DNA from: Hypsibius dujardini
Lineage: Eukaryota; Tardigrada; Eutardigrada; Parachela; Hypsibiidae
DNA length: 24,109 nt
Assembly: GCA_001579985.1 (NCBI GenBank)
Contig: LRSR01008884.1
Span: 1 to 24,109 of the forward strand
Direction of reading: 5' to 3'
Shown here piece by piece: positions 1 to 7,300 of this stretch (position 1 is the stretch's first letter; each line of letters starts with the position of its first letter). The notes under the pieces were generated by a model. The model saw only the letters and a list, made by a program, of their open reading frames with translations. It searched no databases and had not been told where the DNA came from. The translations under genes and the position numbers were made by a program.

Positions 1-120
1 TTATAATTGTTTTTTATTTACTTTTTTATTTATTATTTATTTACTTTATTTTTTATTATTTTTTATTTATTTTATTTACTTACTTTATTTCTGTATGTAT
101 TTATTTCTGTACTTCTGTAC
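1..120. repeat. TTTA/TTTATT low-complexity stretch
   Basis: Almost pure T and A built from TTTA, TTTATT and TTTACT steps, ending in a few CTGTATGTATTT/CTGTACT variants. This is simple-sequence DNA with no coding potential, and it is cut by the window edge, so its full extent is unknown. Confidence 0.8.
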
Positions 121-139
121 TTACGCTGATTTTCAAAAT

Positions 140-640
140 TAATTTTATCAGTCAAGATATGAAAAACAAATTCGACAGAATTTCAAAGTTGGGAAAATAC
201 TGGCAGATTCCATGCTCCCTGATTTTAACCATAAAAACTTCATTTTTACGGAATAATTTAATTTAACAAATTTGGATATTATCTCTCTCAAAAAGCAATT
301 TGAAATTTTTTGGCACTAGCAGAATCTTTTTTGGATGGCTGGGGCGGATCTATGCGTCATTTAGGGAATAGCACTCGTAAAGTTTCCAATCGGGCTCGAC
401 AATGACCTCTAGCTCTACTCCTAATGTCCAAAAAAATTCTGCTGATGCCAAACGATTAAAAATTGAGTTTTAAAAATGATAGTGTTAAAATTTCTTAAAT
501 TTCTCCATTTCCCAAAGTTGACATTTTTGCAGTCAAAATCAAGAAAAATTGAATCTTCCAGTGTTTTCCCAACTTTGAAATTCTATTAAAAAAAGCTTTC
601 ATATCCCGACAGATGAAATTAATAATAAAATCATTTTAAT
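140..640. mobile_element. Foldback / MITE-like element with long imperfect terminal inverted repeats
   Basis: The left arm (about 140-235) contains GATATGAAA, then AATTTCAAAGTTGGGAAAA, then ACTGG-AGATTC and TGATTTTAAC. Reading 545-635 on the opposite strand gives the same blocks in the same order, so the arms form inverted repeats of about 90-95 bp. A second nested pair lies inside: TTTGGCACTAGCAGAATC near 310 matches the reverse complement of the segment ending near 455. The whole stretch can fold into a roughly 500-bp imperfect hairpin with a GC-richer loop around 340-420. There is no ORF, so it is non-autonomous. The superfamily and target-site duplication were not determined. Confidence 0.6.
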
Positions 641-739
641 TATAGCTCGACTAACAAAATATATAGTGGAGACATCGTGAATTCACCCTTTCAAAATCAG
701 ACCTTTCAAATTTGGACATTCTCTACGTTTTTGTGTTAC

Positions 740-1079
740 ACTAGCTGGATCTCTGCAAATTTTGTGCATAACGGTCTACTTTTTTGTGTGACCGTCCGCC
801 TGTCCGACCATCTGTTTTGAAGTACGACCGTCAGTGCAACCGATTGATTGTCCATCGGTAAGTCCAAAGGGCCAATCCCGTGTCTGACTGTCTGACCATT
901 TGAATGCCTATCTGCCCGACCGGCAGCGGGACCGTTCAACTATCCTATCCATCCGCCCGACTGTCCGTCCTCACATGTGTCCGTCCGTTCGACCACCCGG
1001 TCGTCCGGACGTGTGTCCGCCCGATTTGTAAAACTTTTGTTTGTTTTTACTACTGTCCGTACGCCTGCTTGCCATCCGG
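740..1079. repeat. Degenerate CCGTCCG-rich sequence flanking a minisatellite
   Basis: This segment is dominated by variants of GTCCGTCCGACCGTC and TGTCCG, the same vocabulary as the ordered repeat that follows at about 1080, but I cannot trace a constant period. It looks like decayed or shuffled outer copies of the minisatellite. Open frames here on both strands are low-complexity by-products of the repeat. Confidence 0.5.
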
Positions 1080-1460
1080 CCCACTCGGATGGTTACCCGT
1101 CTGTCGAAGCGGACCGTCCGTTCATCCGTCCGATCTTCCCAACGCCTTGTTGATAGCCCCTCTGTCGAAGTAGACTGTCCGCTCATCTCTCCGACCGTTT
1201 TTACGTCTCGCTGATGGCCGCTGCTGTCGAAGCACCCCGTCGGTTCATCGGTCCGACCGTCCGAACGTCTCGTTGATTGTCAGTCTGTCGAGGCAGATCG
1301 TCTGTCCATCCGTCTGGTCGTCCGGACGTGTCGTTGATTGCCCGTCTGTTGAAGGGGACCGTCCCTCCATCCGCCGTCCGACCGTTTGAACATCTTCTTG
1401 ATTATCAGTCTGTCGAAGCGAATTGTCCCTCCGTCCGACCGTCCGAACGTCTCGTTCAAG
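1080..1460. repeat. Degenerate minisatellite, unit about 61 bp, about six copies
   Basis: A unit reading roughly AACGTCTCGTTGATTG, then CCGTCTGTCGAAG, then a GTCCGTCCATCCGTCCG-like tail recurs in tandem. Equivalent points fall near 1080, 1141, 1202, 1264, 1325, 1389 and 1446, giving spacings of about 61, 61, 62, 61, 64 and 57 bp. Copies share the CTGTYGAAG core but differ at many positions, so the array is old or under weak homogenisation. It is much GC-richer and more CpG-rich than the surrounding AT-rich DNA. Confidence 0.75.
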
Positions 1461-3535
1461 TTCTGATCTACTACTATTGCGCCAGCAGTTGGAGCAGAAG
1501 AGATGCGCCTACATGAAACACTGTTTTGGCTTCTTCCCGCGCAGTAATACATGAATTGTACATTAAATTACCTTAGTCAGTAAGTTTGCACGGTCTCCAA
1601 TTGAACGTGTAGGACGTCAAAATTTACTTCCTCACAGTTCATGTTTCCACCCTTTGCCTGAATGCAGTGGGGCCCTCGGCTCTCGGTACGGCTCATACCG
1701 CGAAAGAGATAGGTCAGTGGACCGATCATCCCGACCACGATTACTCACCATGTCCGCCTCACTTACCGGTGCGCTCACCATTCCAAATCGATTTGCATAA
1801 TAGATGAACTCCGACACTGCATTGCACACATCCGTAGACACTCGCAACGTCCCTCTCTTTTTCTCTCTATCCCAGTCCGTTAAACGCACCTTTCATTACT
1901 ACGGCTCACCCCGAAGAAAAAGGGATCATAGATTCCCGCCCAGTTTAGGGTCTGCTGTCTACATCCACACACACATATATATATACCTTTTATATACTCG
2001 TATACTCTCCGTCAAAATCAGACCAAAAGATCGATCCACATGCTCCACATCTAACGCAATTATCTCCTCACTCCCTCTCTCTCCGTCCCGGCTCCCCGTT
2101 CCACTTACAGTACTTCATTCCTTCACCTGGCCAAGTTGTATGTCAGTCATCGTTGACTCAGATGGTCTTGTATGTAGTTAACCGGGGTCTCCGTTTTTGC
2201 GAGCCTAAAATTTGCCTTTCAAACTGATGGACTTTAAATTACAGACTACTTTTTTTTACGGATTGAGGAAAGGGAATTTTATGGCTTAACCTTTGCTAGT
2301 TTCTTTTGTTCGGTCTAGTTGATTTATCTGGCGGTTTGACGTGTGGATTTTTCGTGGAAGGAAAGGTGATTTGACTGATGAATCGGGAATCGCCCGGTTG
2401 ATGTGCGCCATGTCGGTTCGGCTGATTGCTTCGTTATTTCAATTGGCTGAATCGTTAGGCCGTGAAGAATTATCTGCGACGTTGCTGTCCAGCGAGAATG
2501 AAGATATTCCTGCTTTGGTACCGTTCGTCTTGCAGGCAGACGCGATATCCGCGATCGTTAAATCGGATACTTTTTGAGACATTTGGAGGATTTTTGTATG
2601 CTATTTTTGCCATCATGTTTCTGTCCGTTGGACAAAGTACAGGTACAAATCCAGTTTATGTAATAATTGTTTTTGTCGTCCTCTCCGGTTAAGCTTGAGT
2701 TTTAACGTTATTGATGTATAAATCTTACAGTCACAGGCACAAGTTGATGAAGTAATTCTTAACTCGGCAGGAAGAATTAAGGGGACATTAACTCGGTATT
2801 TGATTTTGCCGAATTTGAGACTGAACTTGGGTTTTGTTTAATCGAATGCGAGAAGGACGAGCGATAACATGCGGCTGAGCACAATATACATGTAACACTG
2901 CTCTTCGGAGAAATCGAACTTCGCAAAGATATTTACAATTAATTTGTCTGGTGATCGTACCAAATTAAACGAATATTTTAACAGGACTTTAACTCGTTTT
3001 GTCTTTTAGGCAAGACATCACGTTTTAGGAAATCTTTGGACCTACAATTACAGATTGCAATCTCAAATGAGGGCAGTATTTTAATAAATGTGTTAAATTT
3101 GCCAAGGTGGAGACTCTGTCTTGAGGTTCCGTAGCTCATCGGCTTTTACTAATGAATATTTATGTCTGCTAAGTTAAAATTGTATTTCGAGCATGTTCTC
3201 AACTGAGAATTTTAAAAAAACGCTTCAAGACAATTCAAGAAATAAAATTATTTATTCTTCATCTGTTCTGTACTATGCCAAACTTTATTTTGCACTGTTG
3301 TATTAATATGACCTATGCATAATGCGTTGATCGAAGGAATGGTTCATCTAATTTTCGGCCCAAACCAACAATGCAGAGACGATAGACAAGGCATAAACAA
3401 TCAGTATGTAGAAAAACGGCAGATTTGATTTCATTTTGGTGTTCCTGGTACACAGTGATACCTTACAGATTATTCTGACGTGACGTACTGTGTTAAATTG
3501 GTAAGGAGTTAGAAAACACATTCAAAGTGATTTGT
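1461..3535. other. AT-rich region without a recognised gene
   Basis: I find no exon chain here. A short CA/TA microsatellite lies near 1965-1987 and CT-rich sequence near 2060-2100. Open frames at about 1804-2181 and 2341-2692 lack recognisable domains and convincing splice partners. The 5' exon or exons of the KIAA1549-like gene, which should supply a signal peptide, could lie here or upstream of the window. The frame at about 2599-2650 is followed by a plausible CAG/GTACAA donor but was too weak to call. Confidence 0.4.
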
Positions 3536-3880
3536 CATTTCGAAATTTTTTTTAGTATATAAGGAACGTACTAGAAAAACAGGCAGGGATATTTTTAAAA
3601 ATTTCAACCGCACTGAAAATCCATTACAGAAAATTTACTCTTCATTTTCATGGATCAACTTCAAGGATTTTAATAAAAGGAGAATTCTATAATACTATTT
3701 TCGCAAAGTAATTTCTCATTTCGAAAAGTGTGTATAACATAAGGAAAATGCTAAATAACAGGTAGAAAATTTTTTAAATTTCCAACTGCATTGAAAAGAT
3801 ATTTTTAGTTAATCGAATTTGCGTGTTCATGGATTGACTCTAATATTTTGCCAAATATCACGTGTGTTAGTAAAGAACGT
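3529..3880. repeat. Two diverged direct copies of a ~150-bp AT-rich unit, offset 181 bp
   Basis: The segment starting CATTTCGAAA at 3536 is repeated at 3717. Both copies continue with a TATA-ATAAGGAA block, then an ACAGG-AG block, TTTTTAAA-ATTTC, CAAC-GCA-TGAAAA and finally TTCATGGAT-ACT. The copies differ by many substitutions and small indels. The second copy ends only about 30 bp before the first recognised exon of the KIAA1549-like gene, so it occupies the region where the branch point and polypyrimidine tract would be. Confidence 0.65.
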
Positions 3881-3907
3881 TTTGCGTTGAATAGGTCAAT
3901 CGGTCAG

Positions 3908-4396
3908 TATGCCAAACGTCCGTGACATTGTCCAAGCCGACGGCAGCGACCCAGTCCCATCCGTGGTCCTCGCACCGCCCCCGCGAACTCCTGCTCAACA
4001 TCTCAACTGGAAATGGTACACTCGCATCACTCTTTCCACAACTACTACTAGTACCCCTTCAACAACTGCCAATACTCCCACGAACGTCATTCAACCCCAA
4101 CTCACATCAACAGTGCAAACACCGTTGACCCACAGTTCTTCATTGTTCCCGTTGGCGGCTGCCTTGGCCGGAGTTTCCAGTCCCGCCACCACATCCGTAG
4201 AGCAACTCACGTCCCCTTATTATGTCGCTCCGTCACCGGCGGTACAGCCTGTCAATGCAGCCTCCGTCACCAGGTCTTGGGCCGGCCTTTTAAATGCCTT
4301 CAATGGGAGTACTACCAGTACAAAGGCCCCATCCATCATCATCCTTGCCAACACAGAATCTGCATTCTCCAAAACTTCTGAATTTACCACGACAAC
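3908..4396 (+). CDS. KIAA1549-like gene, first recognised exon (Ser/Thr/Pro-rich ectodomain)
   Basis: The exon encodes about 163 residues rich in Thr, Ser, Pro and Ala, as in mucin-like stalks, with one NGS sequon near its end. The acceptor may be the CAG ending at 3907 or the TAG ending at 3894, and an in-frame stop at 3888-3890 limits it upstream. The donor is AC/GTAGGT at 4397, leaving two bases of a Thr codon that the next exon completes. The ATG at 3909 is followed by a hydrophilic sequence, not a signal peptide, so it is probably internal. Confidence 0.65.
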
Positions 4397-7300
4397 GTAG
4401 GTCTCTTCCTGGAATCATTTGCATTATTGTTGATGAAGGTTGTATTCTAAAACAAATTCCGAGCACGAAAAATCTTCCCCTGGAAGGTTTCTTAGCAAAT
4501 AATTCAACTGACTTGGGATTTTTTTTATAGGTGGAATGCAGAATGCTTCCACTTTAATTTTTTCAAATCAGTACAATAATAATGACGATTTAAGAAATTT
4601 ATTTCATCATTGACTAAATCAAAACTTTCCGGCGAATCCGGCGAAATTTTAGTATACATAACACGAAGATTTTATTTTCCTTAATCTTCACTGTATCGCA
4701 GTGCGAAAAATATGCTTATTTTAATAAAACCCCATACTAAGTTTAATTTGGAATCGACTGGCATCAACTAGATGTTTTTTGGATGTAGGGGAGCGGAGTA
4801 ATGGGCAGTTTTTATAAATGGCCGAAAATTCCACTGATGCTATCCAGAGTTGGTCTGTAACTCCGCCCCCCCCCCCGATGCTAAAAAAATATTTGGCAGA
4901 TCTCAATCTACACCAAATTGAATTTGGGGTGGAACGGGATAGCGTCAAAAAGAAATTACATTTTTTATAATCCGCCATTTTTACAGTGAAGATATATAAA
5001 ATTTATTTCATCGGTTAAAAAATTTTTAGCGAAAAAGTTGGGAAAGCACTGAAAGTTTCCATTGTCCATGATTTTCACTGTGTGCTAACTGTGTGCAGTT
5101 TGCGTTGTACCCATGAAAAACATGAAAAAATGAGAGTTTCCCCAATTTGCGCTTCCGTGTGATGAGTCATTTTTTGTTGTGCACAAATCGCGGCAAAAAT
5201 GCGGATGTCGAAACAATTTATTAAAATGTTTATTTACTACTTATTCTGCAAAGAATATTATATTTTGACCAGCGAAACATTGGCTGTATTTGTGCAACTG
5301 TATATCGGAACCCTTCATATAGTGCCCAGTTTGCTCCAGCCAATAGACTACCCTATGTTTACCACGTAAAAAGATTGCATCTGGTCTAGATCGCCCACTT
5401 TTGAACCAGACCATAAAATAGTTGCATCGCACATAGAGAAAAAATAAAAGGGAAATAATGTATGTGATAAATTTGTTTTAAAAGATCATTTTGCTAATCT
5501 ATCGTATACCTTCTTTTAACAGAAAATATTGCCATTAACCTACCGTACAGGTATATCATGCATTGACGAGGATTGTCTGTCTTTAAATATAGACTATTAG
5601 CGACCACATTCAGCACTTCAAGCCCCGTCCCTTCAACCATCAGCAGGACATCGCTTCCGCCGGTTCTTCTAATGCCTCAAATTTCTCGAACGATTCTCCG
5701 GATACCTTCAACTACGGCAGCACCATTTTGGGTTCGCCCTGTAGCAACCGCCACAACGATGATGGTTGTAGACACTTCTTCAATTGATTATCGGAGAAGT
5801 CTTGACTCAGCCTCACCTCTGGTCTCCCTCGGTAAACGGATTTTTCCCTCAAAGTTTTAGTCTTTTTATCCGAAATTACTGCATTTTTTCATGAGTAATT
5901 AATTGAATTGAGTTTTCTAGAAATATTTATTGAGAGATTGAAAACACAAAGCAGTCGTTGTCGTGGTTTACCTTAGAGAAAGTTTCAACGTTAATTCTGT
6001 TTACTAGTATTTCTTAGCGTCCGCATAAATCTACGTTTTTGGCCGAAATACTTTGCTAACGACGGCTTTTTTTACAGCCCTTTTATTTCCGTTTAAAATA
6101 TCATATCATAAGTTACCTTTGTAAATTAATTTTGACTTTGTAGGTAAAGTAAGTTAATTTGTAAAATTTTGTAAATCAGTTTAGCTAAACAAAATTATAA
6201 GTTAACGTTATACATGAGTTATTTACAGGTGTTGCCGTGATTGCGACCCAGGATCCAGGAGAATTAAAACTATACCGCGATTATCTAGCGAACCGTCTGA
6301 CCGATCTCTACCATCTCGCGGTGCAAAAGTACAATGCGATATACGACACCACTCCAACTCTCGCTTCTAATTTTGTTCCTGATAATGGAACAAGTGACCT
6401 ACAAGCCAATTTTACTGCACTGGTATGGAAAAGAATATTTAATCGTTCTCTTGTTCTGTAACTTTAAGGAACAAACAATCTTTTGATCCGCCCTTCGACC
6501 ACAACAGGTTCTGCAGATGACTTCAAACAGTAGTGCGACTCCCGGATTAAACAACGTGACGGTCGTGTTCCTCGTGAAGAACAACAACGGTTCGGTCTTA
6601 CCCGCTTCGACGGTCCTGGCACGTCTTAATACGCTGACCGATGACGAGATGGCGGGAGCTCTCGGAGCGTCAGTCTTGCAGAGGCCCACAAGTTAGCTCT
6701 TCAATTTTTCTTATAACTGAATTAAAGTGATCATTTGATGTCTCGGTGTTACAGCGTCCGCCGCGTTGGTCGTGGATGACACTTGGTTGACTTACCCCAA
6801 CGGTACTGCCTGGAACTATACTTCCTTCACTGTGTCGCCAGGATTTTCCAACAGTGCACAATCGTGGTCCCTCATTGGAGCGATTGTTGGCATTTCGACG
6901 GTTGGTTTGGAGAAATATTTTAGATATATATCTAGAGTGAAAACCTTTTTGCTAAATAGGGCTGCGAACTTCTGAAACAACGTTTTGGGATCTCTTACTT
7001 TTTTAACATTTGATTGACCTCAAAATATTCAAAATATTCATAAAAACAAAGAAATCGCAAATCATTTCGTTTCAATTTTAAAAAATCGGTCAGACTATTA
7101 CAAATTAAAAGTCCTGCCCTGGCGAAACAAATGACAGTATTTTGAACCATAACTGAAATCCACTAACTGAAGCATTGGCTAGTAATCGACCGATTCGAGC
7201 GTTGATTGTGTTTCCGCATGACATTTTTGCTTCAAACGTTTTTCGATTATAATGATCTTTAAAAGTCACCAGGAAATAGAATTGATGCAACCTGCTACTG

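Noticed and set aside
1080-1460. Regularly spaced repeats considered as a CRISPR array.
   Set aside because: Repeats and intervening sequence are both degenerate copies of one tandem unit, with no constant repeat and unique spacers, and the context is eukaryotic.
904-1552. Several overlapping open frames on both strands rich in Arg, Ser, Pro and Asp.
   Set aside because: They are translations of the CCGTCCG minisatellite in different frames. None keeps one frame across repeat units and none has a domain.
2341-2692. Open frames (78 and 76 aa), one with a hydrophobic end, considered as a signal-peptide exon for the KIAA1549-like gene.
   Set aside because: The hydrophobic segment is not a convincing signal peptide, the frames overlap, and the phase fit to the exon at 3908 depends on an unproven donor near 2641.
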